From Euryhalocaulis caribicus (GTDB lineage: Bacteria; Pseudomonadota; Alphaproteobacteria; Caulobacterales; Maricaulaceae), in contig NZ_ASJA01000001.1 of NCBI RefSeq assembly GCF_000412185.1, forward strand, positions 124,001 through 188,000: a stretch of DNA of 64,000 nt, given 5' to 3'. The stretch's first letter is position 1; every line of letters starts with the position of its first letter. This document shows positions 1 to 8,820 of the stretch, piece after piece. The notes under the pieces are model-generated. The model saw nothing but the letters and a program-made list of their open reading frames with translations, did no database searches and was not told where the DNA came from. Position numbers and translations under genes: made by a program.

Positions 1-444
1 CACCTTGAACGCCTTCTGGCCGTCCCCGGTCTCCAGAACCAGCGTGTCGCCGGTCTTCAGGTCTTTCAGGAAGGCGAAATGGGAATCGCGGTGGGCGGCG
101 ATGACGCTGACGCCGGGGGTGCCGGGCTGCGGCGTCTGGCTGAGATGGGCCGGGCCGAACGCCATGGCCTCTCCGCCCGCTTCGGCCAGAACGACCGCGC
201 TTTGTTTCAGGCGCGGAGCGGACAGGCGGGCGACCGGCCATGTATCGGCCCAGGGCCAGGGCTTAGCCGCCGTATGGCTTTGCACGGAGCGGTCCCAGGC
301 CCGGTTCAGGAGCAGTTGTGCGACCTCCGCCTTGGCGGAGAGATACAGCCCCTGCCCGAACAGGGCTGCGCCCGCAGCGGCCAGAGCCGCTGCGAGCGCG
401 AACGGGGCGATGCGCGTCAGGCGCACCGAACCCGTCCCCGCCAT
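1..444 (-). CDS. class GN sortase, 3' end outside window
   Basis: Transpeptidase predicted to cleave and anchor the adjacent VIT/VWA protein in the envelope. The first 148 residues are visible: a short cytoplasmic end, one hydrophobic anchor at about residues 12-32, the family block PWPWADTWPVARL near residue 63, and AAHRDSHF near residue 118, which holds the sortase histidine. The catalytic cysteine and arginine lie beyond base 1. I chose the ATG at 442-444 because it puts the membrane anchor at the N-terminus. It overlaps the end of the upstream target gene by 28 bases, so the two are co-transcribed and probably translationally coupled. In known genomes this sortase usually serves a single neighbouring target. 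Confidence 0.88.
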   Translation of the reverse strand, partial: MAGTGSVRLTRIAPFALAAALAAAGAALFGQGLYLSAKAEVAQLLLNRAWDRSVQSHTAAKPWPWADTWPVARLSAPRLKQSAVVLAEAGGEAMAFGPAHLSQTPQPGTPGVSVIAAHRDSHFAFLKDLKTGDTLVLETGDGQKAFKV

Positions 445-2654
445 GCCGCGCCGGCCGCAAGGAAGGCGGCCAGCGCGATCAGCGCCAGCCCCGCCGTGAG
501 ACGAAGCGGGACAAGAAGCGCGCCTTGCGGCAACGGCATCCCGGCGGCCGGGGCGAGGTCAGCTTCCCCGGCTACAGGCGATGGCGCAGGAGGCGGCGCG
601 GCATGAAGGGCGGCGTATTGCGGCGCATTGGCCTGAGCCTTGTACATGCGGCCCTGACCGAGGCTGTCGCCATAGACTTTCTCGAACTCCCAGCCGTCAG
701 GCAGCATGGTCGGGACTTCCGCCGTCGTAAGCGTTTCGCCGTCCGGGCGGGCCGGAGTGACGTCGACCGCGACCAGCGATGTCAGACGGCTGACCAGCGA
801 GTGGGCAAGGGCGGTTTCGAGGACGGCGGCGTCGATCACCTCGTAATCGGCGCGCGGCTCAAACCGCAGTTCCTCAATCGCGGCGATGCGGTCCCGCGCC
901 CAGAGATTGGCGACGCCCTTACCGGGCACGGCCTGCGAGAGATCCAGCGTCTCCACCCAGTCGCGGCCGCGGAAATTGCCCGATACCTTGAGCGGCCCCG
1001 TCAGCTCGCCGTCCAGCATGGCCGTGAACGTGACCGGCTCGCCGGCATAGAGGTCCGGCAGCGGCGATGGCGAGATGGCGGTCAGTGCGCCGCCGGCGTC
1101 CAGCGCAAGGTCGGTCAGGGCCGGGTTTTCCAGCAGGGTCAGGAGTTCGGTGGTTTTCTCCGCCACTTCGTTCACGTCGCCGATATGCAGGAAGGTCCCG
1201 CGCCCGAACCGCGCCGCGCGCGTCATGAAGTAGGAGTTCGGGGCGGAGCCGATGCCGACCGTGAACAGGCGGGAGTTACCAAGGTCCGCCTTGATGGTCT
1301 CGAAGAGCTGCGCCTCGTTCCCGATGGCGCCGTCCGTCAGGAAGACGACCTGACGCAGGCGGCCGTCGCGCGGCGTGGTATCGGCGAGGGCCGCCTTGAG
1401 GGCCGGCAGCATTTCCGTGCCGCCGTCCGCGGTCAGCCTGTCCACGAAGCGTTGCGCATGGGCGATGGATTCCTCGGTCGCGGGAAGCGGCGCGGGGAAG
1501 ATCTCCTCGAACGTGTCGTCGAAGCGCACAATGTTGAAGCTGTCGCGATGGGTCAGGCGCTCCAGCGCGAAAGAGAGCGCCTGCTTGGCCTGCGGCATGG
1601 ACGGACCGGCCATGGAGCCGGAATTGTCGATAACGAAGATGACCTCGCGGGCCGGGGGCTCGGCGGAATGGCGAACGGGCGGGGCAATGACGCCCAGCAG
1701 GTAGGTTTCGCCGTCCCGCTCCTCTGTAAACAGCGAGGCCAGCGGGGCGTTGAGGTCCGCCGCGCGCCAGTTCAGCACGAAGTCGCGATTGGCCGGAATG
1801 GGGCCGCCGCCGAGCGTGACTTGCGCAGCCTCGCCATCGCGGCGGTCTTCTATCTTCACGTGATGATAGGGGCTGGTTACCTCGCCCAGCGCGAAGCCGG
1901 GTTTCAGGTCCACCTCGATATTGACGGGCAGGCGCACCTTGCCGTCCGGTTCGTCGTGCGGGAACAGGAAGGGCGGGGTGATGCGGCCGCGGTCCGGCAC
2001 GGGATCCGACACTTGGAATTCCGGCGTCCCGTCATAGGAGACGCCGATAAAGGGCGTCGGCTCAGGGATATAGCGCGGACCCACGACCAGCGGCAGACGG
2101 AGCGACCAGGCGCCGTTCTTTAGACGGGCCGTGTCCTGATACTCGATCTGGATGACCACGGTTTCGCCCGGACCGATATTGGCGACCGAACTGGTGAATA
2201 TGTTCGGGCGTTCCTGCTCCACCAGTCCGGCGCGCTGGCCGGCCTCGCGGGCTTCCTCATAGATGCGGCGGGCTTCCCGGCGCTCCTTGATCTTGCCTTC
2301 GATGAAGCGGTCGCCGATCTGCATTTTCAGGCGGTCGACGCCGGAATCCTCGGGCAGGGGGAAGACATAGACGCCCTCCACCCATTTGTCGGACGGGTTC
2401 TCGAAACGCTGGGTCACGCGGGCGCGGATGATCGGGCCGGTGACGTCAATGAAGACATCGGCGGCGACCTGCGGCGCTTCCAGGTATTCGCCGGGCGTAT
2501 CGGTCTTGAGCAGGAGGGAGCCTGAGTCCGGGTCCCCCATGCGCACGAAGTCCTGCGCCCGGGCGGTGGGCGATAGCGTGATGAGCCATATGAAAAAAGC
2601 CGCGTAGCCCCAGTAAAAGAGCCAGCGGCGCGTTGTGTATTGGGCGGTTTTCAT
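417..2654 (-). CDS. marine proteobacterial sortase target protein (VIT + VWA domains)
   Basis: Secreted protein of 745 residues, the likely sole substrate of the adjacent sortase. A signal/anchor segment (about residues 12-34) precedes a VIT domain (about 45-175, inter-alpha-trypsin inhibitor type) and a von Willebrand A domain carrying the MIDAS motif DNSGS. The C-terminus has LPQGA, a hydrophobic stretch and a basic tail, the layout of a sorting signal. LPQGA differs from the usual LPxTG by glycine in place of threonine. The ATG at 2652-2654 has a GGGGA ribosome site about 7 bases upstream; a longer frame to 2750 adds 32 residues that look like leader. The biological role of the family is unknown; adhesion or surface assembly is inferred from the domains. 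Confidence 0.9.
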   Translation of the reverse strand: MKTAQYTTRRWLFYWGYAAFFIWLITLSPTARAQDFVRMGDPDSGSLLLKTDTPGEYLEAPQVAADVFIDVTGPIIRARVTQRFENPSDKWVEGVYVFPLPEDSGVDRLKMQIGDRFIEGKIKERREARRIYEEAREAGQRAGLVEQERPNIFTSSVANIGPGETVVIQIEYQDTARLKNGAWSLRLPLVVGPRYIPEPTPFIGVSYDGTPEFQVSDPVPDRGRITPPFLFPHDEPDGKVRLPVNIEVDLKPGFALGEVTSPYHHVKIEDRRDGEAAQVTLGGGPIPANRDFVLNWRAADLNAPLASLFTEERDGETYLLGVIAPPVRHSAEPPAREVIFVIDNSGSMAGPSMPQAKQALSFALERLTHRDSFNIVRFDDTFEEIFPAPLPATEESIAHAQRFVDRLTADGGTEMLPALKAALADTTPRDGRLRQVVFLTDGAIGNEAQLFETIKADLGNSRLFTVGIGSAPNSYFMTRAARFGRGTFLHIGDVNEVAEKTTELLTLLENPALTDLALDAGGALTAISPSPLPDLYAGEPVTFTAMLDGELTGPLKVSGNFRGRDWVETLDLSQAVPGKGVANLWARDRIAAIEELRFEPRADYEVIDAAVLETALAHSLVSRLTSLVAVDVTPARPDGETLTTAEVPTMLPDGWEFEKVYGDSLGQGRMYKAQANAPQYAALHAAPPPAPSPVAGEADLAPAAGMPLPQGALLVPLRLTAGLALIALAAFLAAGAAWRGRVRCA

Positions 2655-2746
2655 GTCGTCGTCCCCACGATCGTCGCCCCCCGGCGAGTGTTGAACCTGA
2701 GCCGGAAAAGGGGCGGGATGCGGAGCGCGCACGGGGCGATTTGTAG

Positions 2747-4060
<1,314 letters not shown>

Positions 4061-4063
4061 GGG

Positions 4064-4249
4064 CTATTCCTCGTCCTCGACCGTGACTTCGTCGACATCC
4101 ACATCGACATCGGGCGTTTCAACCTCCGGCGTTTCAAGCGCCGGGAGCTCGGTGCTGCCCGAAGGCTGGGTGGCGACGACATAGATAACGAAGGCGGCCG
4201 CCAGAACGGCGACCAGCGTGACGATGATAATGACGGTCCGGTTATTCAT
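4064..4249 (-). CDS. small single-pass membrane protein with acidic tail
   Basis: A 61-residue protein of unknown function. After MNNR there is one membrane helix (about residues 5-26), then a short linker and a tail made almost only of Glu, Asp, Val, Thr and Pro with VETPDVDVDVDEV-like repeats. The tail is strongly acidic and would lie on the periplasmic side if the N-terminus is inside. GGGAGACG precedes the ATG. It ends three bases from the aminotransferase stop and runs towards it. The open frame extends much further upstream, but that part is antisense to the EF-G paralog. Confidence 0.6.
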   Translation of the reverse strand: MNNRTVIIIVTLVAVLAAAFVIYVVATQPSGSTELPALETPEVETPDVDVDVDEVTVEDEE

Positions 4250-4447
4250 GGGGCGTCTCCCGGGGGTTGATTCCTCGCCTTCAAACGCCTGAGCGCGGGG
4301 GGCGTTCCTGCCGCGGAATTGATTCGTTTTTCTTGCGCGCGGCGCAAATGCCTGAAACGATAAATCCTCTTCTTGTGTGTTGGGCCGCGGCGGCCCGCCG
4401 CGAGCCCGGTGCGAAAACACGATCACGGGCGAAAGGCGGGTGAACCA

Positions 4448-6463
4448 ATGGCTGACAGACTCTCTGAAACTCCCCGGGTTATTGCACTGACCGGACCTTA
4501 CGGGTCCGGCAAAACCGCATTGATGGAAGCGATGCTGGCCGCGGCCGGCGCAACGGGGCGCCGGGGCGGCGTCGGCGACCAGAGCGCCGAGGCGAAAGAG
4601 CGCGCAATGTCGACGGAGACGAATTTCGCGCGGCTGGACTGGATGGGCGACGCCTACCGCATCATCGACACGCCCGGCTCCATAGAATTTTCCGCGGATG
4701 CGGAGCTGGCCCTGCCCGCCGCCGACATGGCGGTGGTGGTGTGCGAGCCGGACGCCGACAAGGCGGCGCTGCTGCATCCCGCGATGAAGCGGCTGGAGCG
4801 GCTGGGCGTGCCGCACATGCTGTTCGTGAACAAGATCGACCAGGCGCGGGGCAGCGTGCGCGGCCTGCTGGAATCCCTGCAGGCGGTCAGCGAAGCGCCG
4901 CTGGTGGCGCGGCAGATCCCGCTGCGGGACGGCGAATCCATTTCCGGCTTTATCGATCTGGCGCTGGAGCGGGCCTTCATCTATCGCCCCGACGGCCCCT
5001 CCGAACAGGCGGAGATTCCGGCAGGCGAGACCGAGCGGGAGGCCGATGCGCGCTTTCACATGCTGGAGCAGCTGGCCGATTTTGACGATCACCTGATGGA
5101 GGAATTGCTGAGCGATATCGAACCCTCCCGCGACGAGGTGTTCGGCGACCTGATCAAGGAAACAAGGGCCGGCCAGATTGTGCCGGTCCTTTTTGGTTCG
5201 GCGGCCAACGGGTTCGGCGTGCGGCGGCTGATGAAGGCGCTGCGGCACGAGACGCCGGACGTGGCCGAAACCGCCCGGCGCCTGGGCGCGGACGGCGCGG
5301 GCGGCGCGGCGGCCTATATCGCCAAGACGCTGCATGCCGGGCAGAGCGGCAAGCTGTCCATCGCGCGGGTTCTGGGCGGCGCGATAAAGGACGGCGCGAC
5401 CCTGACCGGGCCGGATGGCGAAACCTCCCGCGTGGGCGGGATATTCGCGCTGCAGGGCGCGGAGACGGAGAAACTTTCCGAGGCGGGGACCGGAGACCTG
5501 GCCGCGCTGGGGCGGCTGGAGAATCTGAAAACCGGCGATCTGGCGGGCGAGGGGCAATCCCTGCACGCGCCGGCCGGGGAATTGCCGCAGCCGGTCTTCG
5601 CCCGCGCCATCGAGGCGGGCAGCCGGGATGACGAGGTGAAGCTGGGCACAGCCCTGAACAAGCTGGCCGAGGAAGACCCGTCCCTGTCCTTTGCGCCGGA
5701 GCCCGATACGGGTGAATTCCTGCTGCGCGGGCAGGGCGAGGTGCATCTGGCCGTGGCGGCGGCGCGGCTGAAGCGGAAATTCGGGCTGGAGGCGGTCACC
5801 CGGCCGCCGGCGACGCCCTACAAGGAGTCGATCCGCCGGTCCGCGACGATCCGCGGCAAGCACAAGAAGCAATCGGGCGGCCACGGCCAGTATGGCGACG
5901 TGGAAATCGCCTTCCGTCCGCTGGGCCGGGGCGAGGGCTTCCGGTTCGACGAAAAGATTTCCGGCGGCGTGGTGCCGAAGGGCTATTTCTCCGCCGTGGA
6001 GGCCGGGGTGCGGGACGCGATGGAGCGCGGGCCGCTGGGCTTTCCGGTGGTCGATATGGCGGCGACGCTGACCGACGGATCGCATCACAGCGTGGATTCG
6101 TCCGATCTCGCCTTCCGGCTGGCGGCCAGACAGGCCGCGCAGGCGGCGTTCGAGGAGGCGGGGCCTGTGCTGCTGGAGCCGGTCTACAAGGTGACGCTGT
6201 CGGCGCCGTCAGCCTCGACATCGCGGCTGACGTCCATCCTGTCGACGCGGCGCGGACAGATCATGGGGTTTGACGCGCGCGAGGGCTGGCCCGGCTGGGA
6301 CGAGGTTCAGGCCTATCTGCCGCAATCGGAAATGGCCGACCTGATCATCGAGCTGCGCTCGGCGACGCAGGGCGTGGGCGCGTTCGAGGCGGAGTTCGCG
6401 CACATGGCGGAGCTGACCGGCAAGCTGGCCGATCAGGTCTCGCACCAGCAGCGGGCGGCCTAG
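4448..6463 (+). CDS. elongation factor G-like protein (EF-G paralog)
   Basis: Cytoplasmic translational GTPase homologue of 671 residues, shorter than canonical EF-G (about 690-700). The P-loop is GPYGSGKT (residues 16-23) instead of AHIDAGKT. The switch I segment reads ERAMST where EF-G has ERGIT, switch II is DTPGS (74-78) instead of DTPGH, and NKID (128-131) is normal. Domains II-V follow, including HGQYGDVEIAF and GFDAREGWPGWDEVQAYLP in domains IV and V. Loss of the switch II histidine suggests altered GTP hydrolysis. Such paralogs occur beside a standard fusA elsewhere in alphaproteobacterial genomes; their role is unsettled. The start ATG is the first one followed by family sequence. 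Confidence 0.9.
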   Translation: MADRLSETPRVIALTGPYGSGKTALMEAMLAAAGATGRRGGVGDQSAEAKERAMSTETNFARLDWMGDAYRIIDTPGSIEFSADAELALPAADMAVVVCEPDADKAALLHPAMKRLERLGVPHMLFVNKIDQARGSVRGLLESLQAVSEAPLVARQIPLRDGESISGFIDLALERAFIYRPDGPSEQAEIPAGETEREADARFHMLEQLADFDDHLMEELLSDIEPSRDEVFGDLIKETRAGQIVPVLFGSAANGFGVRRLMKALRHETPDVAETARRLGADGAGGAAAYIAKTLHAGQSGKLSIARVLGGAIKDGATLTGPDGETSRVGGIFALQGAETEKLSEAGTGDLAALGRLENLKTGDLAGEGQSLHAPAGELPQPVFARAIEAGSRDDEVKLGTALNKLAEEDPSLSFAPEPDTGEFLLRGQGEVHLAVAAARLKRKFGLEAVTRPPATPYKESIRRSATIRGKHKKQSGGHGQYGDVEIAFRPLGRGEGFRFDEKISGGVVPKGYFSAVEAGVRDAMERGPLGFPVVDMAATLTDGSHHSVDSSDLAFRLAARQAAQAAFEEAGPVLLEPVYKVTLSAPSASTSRLTSILSTRRGQIMGFDAREGWPGWDEVQAYLPQSEMADLIIELRSATQGVGAFEAEFAHMAELTGKLADQVSHQQRAA

Positions 6464-6900
6464 GGCTCCGCGCGGGTCCAGGTCTGGCTTTTGCAGATGA
6501 CGAAGACGCAGCCTTCCAGCTTCAGCGTCCCGTCGTCCTGCGGCAGGATATTGCCGCGATAGGTCTTGCCTTCGTCGGCCTTGTAGAGCTTGCCATCGCG
6601 CCAGTCGCCGTCGTCATCCTGCTCGAAACCCCAGAGCATGGTGATGCCCTCCAGCTTGCGGCTGCGCAGATCGGGGTCCGGGTTTTCGGCATCCAGGACA
6701 GGGGTGTCCGACTCCGCCTGCCGCTGCAGCCAGGACAGCTCTCCGCAGAGCTGGGCGTTGTTGTCGCCGCACTGGAAGAAGGTGACTTTCGCTTCGCCGT
6801 TTTCGGTCAGCCAAGTGGAGCCGAGCAGGGCGTCCTGGGCTAGAGCGGCGGAGGCGGCGCTGGCGGCGGCGAGAAGGCTGGCGAGCAGGGTTTTCATCAT
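6460..6900 (-). CDS. DUF2147 family secreted protein
   Basis: Protein of 146 residues with a cleavable signal peptide (cleavage likely after SAALA) followed by a DUF2147 domain, a small beta-rich fold. The core runs from GSTWLTENGEAKVTFFQCG to the C-terminal GCVFVICKSQTWTRAEP. Four Cys residues could form two periplasmic disulfides. The function of the family is unknown; it is often linked to envelope or stress physiology. Two consecutive ATG codons (6900 and 6897) can serve as start, with an AGAGAA-type site upstream. Its stop shares the palindrome CTAG with the stop of the convergent EF-G paralog. Confidence 0.8.
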   Translation of the reverse strand: MMKTLLASLLAAASAASAALAQDALLGSTWLTENGEAKVTFFQCGDNNAQLCGELSWLQRQAESDTPVLDAENPDPDLRSRKLEGITMLWGFEQDDDGDWRDGKLYKADEGKTYRGNILPQDDGTLKLEGCVFVICKSQTWTRAEP

Positions 6901-7055
6901 GGTGTTCTCTTTCTGGAACCGAAGCGGGCCAAGTCTAGTATTGTGGAGGCTGGACAGAAAACCGGACGCCGCAGCCACAAGCTTAGCTAACTGAGAATGG
7001 CTTGCATCATAAATTGAACTTATGAGCGGCATTCGCGTTTTGAGTCCCTGAAGCG

Positions 7056-7083
7056 CTTGAAGCGGGCGGCATAACGCCCATTT
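7056..7083 (+). promoter_or_regulatory. candidate RpoH (heat-shock sigma) promoter of dps
   Basis: CTTGAAG at 7056-7062 and CCCATTT at 7077-7083 are 14 bases apart, close to the sigma-32 consensus (CTTGAAA, 13-14 bases, CCCATnT). The predicted transcript would begin near 7090, about 34 bases before the dps start. RpoH-type control of dps fits the oxidative-stress RpoH regulons known from alphaproteobacteria. Seen by eye only. Confidence 0.5.
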
Positions 7084-7123
7084 CAATGCGACGAGACAAC
7101 GCCCAAGCGAGGAGATTTGAAAC

Positions 7124-7591
7124 ATGGATGTTGAGACTGGCATTTCGAAGGACAATCGCGAGAAGATGGCCGAGGCGCTGACCAAGCTGCTGGCCGACAC
7201 CTATGTCCTTTACCTGAAGACGCACGCCTATCACTGGAACGTGACCGGCCCGCGCTTCAAGACGCTGCACGAGATGTTCGAAGAGCAGTATACGGAGCTG
7301 TGGGAAGCCACGGACGAGATCGCCGAGCGTATCCGCGCGCTGGGCTTCAATGCGCCGATGGGCTGGGAAGATTTCGCCAAGCGCACGTCGCTGAAGGAAG
7401 ACAATGGCGTGCCGAGCGCCGACCAGATGGTGGTCAATCTGACCAAGGGTCATGAGACGGTCGCCAAGACGGCCAAGGACGTGGTCGCGCTGGCGGACGA
7501 GCTGGACGATGTGGCGTCCGACGACCTGGTGGCGCCGCGCGTGACCTATCACGAGAAGACCGCCTGGATGCTGCGCGCGACCGCTGAATAG
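7124..7591 (+). CDS. dps: Dps, DNA starvation/stationary-phase protection ferritin
   Basis: Dps protein of 155 residues. Dps forms a 12-subunit shell that oxidises and stores iron and shields DNA from hydrogen peroxide. The signature LKTHAYHWNVTGPRF and the following HEMFEEQYTELWEATDEIAERI supply the inter-subunit ferroxidase ligands (His, His, Asp/Glu). The length is normal for the family. The ATG has GAGGAG ten bases upstream. An RpoH-like promoter lies 40 bases before it and a strong terminator follows at 7619, so it is transcribed alone. Confidence 0.95.
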   Translation: MDVETGISKDNREKMAEALTKLLADTYVLYLKTHAYHWNVTGPRFKTLHEMFEEQYTELWEATDEIAERIRALGFNAPMGWEDFAKRTSLKEDNGVPSADQMVVNLTKGHETVAKTAKDVVALADELDDVASDDLVAPRVTYHEKTAWMLRATAE

Positions 7592-7618
7592 GGCATCGCG
7601 CCGCCGGGCAATCATAGA

Positions 7619-7648
7619 GGGCCGTCCCAGCGGGGCGGCCCTTTTCTT
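7619..7648 (+). terminator. Rho-independent terminator of dps
   Basis: A 10-bp GC-rich stem (7619-7628 with 7632-7641, one G-T pair), a 3-base loop and the tract TTTTCTT. It begins 27 bases after the dps stop. Confidence 0.85.
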
Positions 7649-7670
7649 ATGCGTGGATTTTCGTCGGGAC

Positions 7671-7748
7671 AAAAAAAGAGCCGGGCCCTGAAGGCCCGGC
7701 TCTGGAGTTCTATGCATACCTTGGGATGGGGAGGAGACGGGTATGCAT
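7671..7748 (-). ncRNA. candidate small RNA with anti-Shine-Dalgarno loop (cuckoo/CcsR-like)
   Basis: Read on the minus strand, a 9-bp stem (ATGCATACC at 7748-7740 with GGTATGCAT at 7720-7712) encloses a 19-base loop carrying CTCCTCCCC. Eight bases later comes a perfect 11-bp terminator hairpin (AGAGCCGGGCC-type stem, 7703-7677) followed by seven T residues. The result is a compact RNA of about 78 bases. Alphaproteobacteria are known to make stress-induced small RNAs with exposed CCUCCUCCC loops and a terminator hairpin (the cuckoo RNA family); this locus has the same plan. CCCCAT lies at the right place for an RpoH-type -10 element, but no matching -35 is visible. Alternatively it is only the distal terminator of the LysR gene that ends at 7872. 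Confidence 0.55.
7677..7703 (-). terminator. Rho-independent terminator (minus strand)
   Basis: A perfect 11-bp stem, a 5-base loop and a run of seven T on the minus strand (A at 7671-7677 on plus). It closes the candidate small RNA and may also stop read-through from the LysR gene. Confidence 0.85.
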
Positions 7749-7871
7749 GGTCCGTTACGATGGGGTCGTGAACGGGGCGGCGTGTGTGACGCCGTCGAGG
7801 GATCATATAGAGGACGTGATTCATTTTGTGCACCGCCGCATGAGCATATTGCCCATGCGAAAACGCATGGC

Positions 7872-8777
7872 TTAGCGGAGGCCGAAACGGCGGGCGGCGC
7901 GCAGGATGAAATCGCGGAAAACGATGAGCCTTTTCGAGCCTTTAAGCTCCTCCGGGTAGAGGAAATAGACATCGAAGCCGGGGCCTGACACCTCCGGCAG
8001 GACACGGGAAAGGCGCGCATCCGTGCGGGCGATATAGTCCGGCAAACCGGCGATTCCCGCGCCTGCGGCCGTGGCTTTCACCACGCCGAGAAGATTGTCG
8101 ACGGTCAGGCTGGCCTGACGCGGCTTCTCGCCTTCTAGGCGCCCGACATAGGCCGCCCAGTCGGCCTGCTTCATCGGGGAGACGGCGTCCGCGCCATAGA
8201 GGATCAGCGGATGGTCATCCAGCGCGTCGATCGAGGAAATGGGGCCGTTGCGCGCGATATAGTCGTTCGAGGCATAGAGGCTCTGGCTGGCCTGGAAGAG
8301 TTTGCGCTGGATCAGGTCCGATTGCCGCGCTTCCCACGGGCGCAGGGCGACGTCGGCTTCGAACCGGGTCAGATCCAGCTCCCGGTCGTCCAGGATCAGG
8401 TGGAGCTTCACGTCCGGATAGGAGGCGACAAAATCCGGCAATTGTTCGCTGAGCCAGACCGCGCCAAGGCCGATGGTCGTGGTGACGCGCAGATCGCCGG
8501 AGGGCTGGTCGCGGGCGTCCCGCACCTTGGCCTCGGCCAGAGCGGCGGAGGCCGCCATGTCGTGCGCGATCTCGAACAGGCGCTCGCCCTGTTCGGTCAT
8601 CAGCAGACCGCGGGCGTGGCGGTGGAACAGGGCAACGCCCAGATCGTCCTCAAGGGCCGCGATCTGGCGCGAGACGGCGGATTGGGAGACGTGCAGCGCT
8701 TCCGCCGCGGCGGTGAGGCTGCCGGCCTCCGCCGCGGCGTGAAACGTCTTCAGCTTGTCCCAGTCGATATGGTCCAT
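7872..8777 (-). CDS. LysR family transcriptional regulator
   Basis: DNA-binding regulator of 301 residues. An N-terminal winged helix-turn-helix (about residues 4-62: LKTFHAAAEAGSLTAAAEALHVSQSAVSRQIAALE) is followed by a type 2 periplasmic-binding-fold effector domain (about 90-295). The effector is unknown. I prefer the ATG at 8777; a TTG two codons upstream is also possible, and neither has a strong ribosome site. In many alphaproteobacteria a regulator of this type sits next to thioredoxin reductase. Here the two are separated by an aldo/keto reductase and a TetR gene. Confidence 0.9.
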   Translation of the reverse strand: MDHIDWDKLKTFHAAAEAGSLTAAAEALHVSQSAVSRQIAALEDDLGVALFHRHARGLLMTEQGERLFEIAHDMAASAALAEAKVRDARDQPSGDLRVTTTIGLGAVWLSEQLPDFVASYPDVKLHLILDDRELDLTRFEADVALRPWEARQSDLIQRKLFQASQSLYASNDYIARNGPISSIDALDDHPLILYGADAVSPMKQADWAAYVGRLEGEKPRQASLTVDNLLGVVKATAAGAGIAGLPDYIARTDARLSRVLPEVSGPGFDVYFLYPEELKGSKRLIVFRDFILRAARRFGLR

Positions 8778-8820
8778 GCCCAAGGCATAGCCGAATCGCG
8801 GGCCAAGGTCAGCGCCTGAC

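Noticed and set aside
318-2123. Long open frame on the plus strand opposite the sortase target
   Set aside because: It mirrors the GC-rich codon pattern of the VIT/VWA gene, has no recognisable domain and no ribosome site.
4382-4396. GC-rich hairpin (6-bp stem, 3-base loop) before the EF-G paralog as terminator or attenuator
   Set aside because: No T tract follows and such hairpins are common in this GC-rich DNA.
4250-6088. Upstream extension of the small membrane protein frame, opposite the EF-G paralog
   Set aside because: Arg/Pro/Gly-rich antisense sequence; only the last 61 codons have a plausible start and membrane helix.
7743-7988. Plus-strand frame of 81 codons with a purine-rich GGGGAGGAG upstream
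   Set aside because: The purine-rich site is the complement of the small-RNA loop, and the frame runs antisense into the LysR gene without homology.
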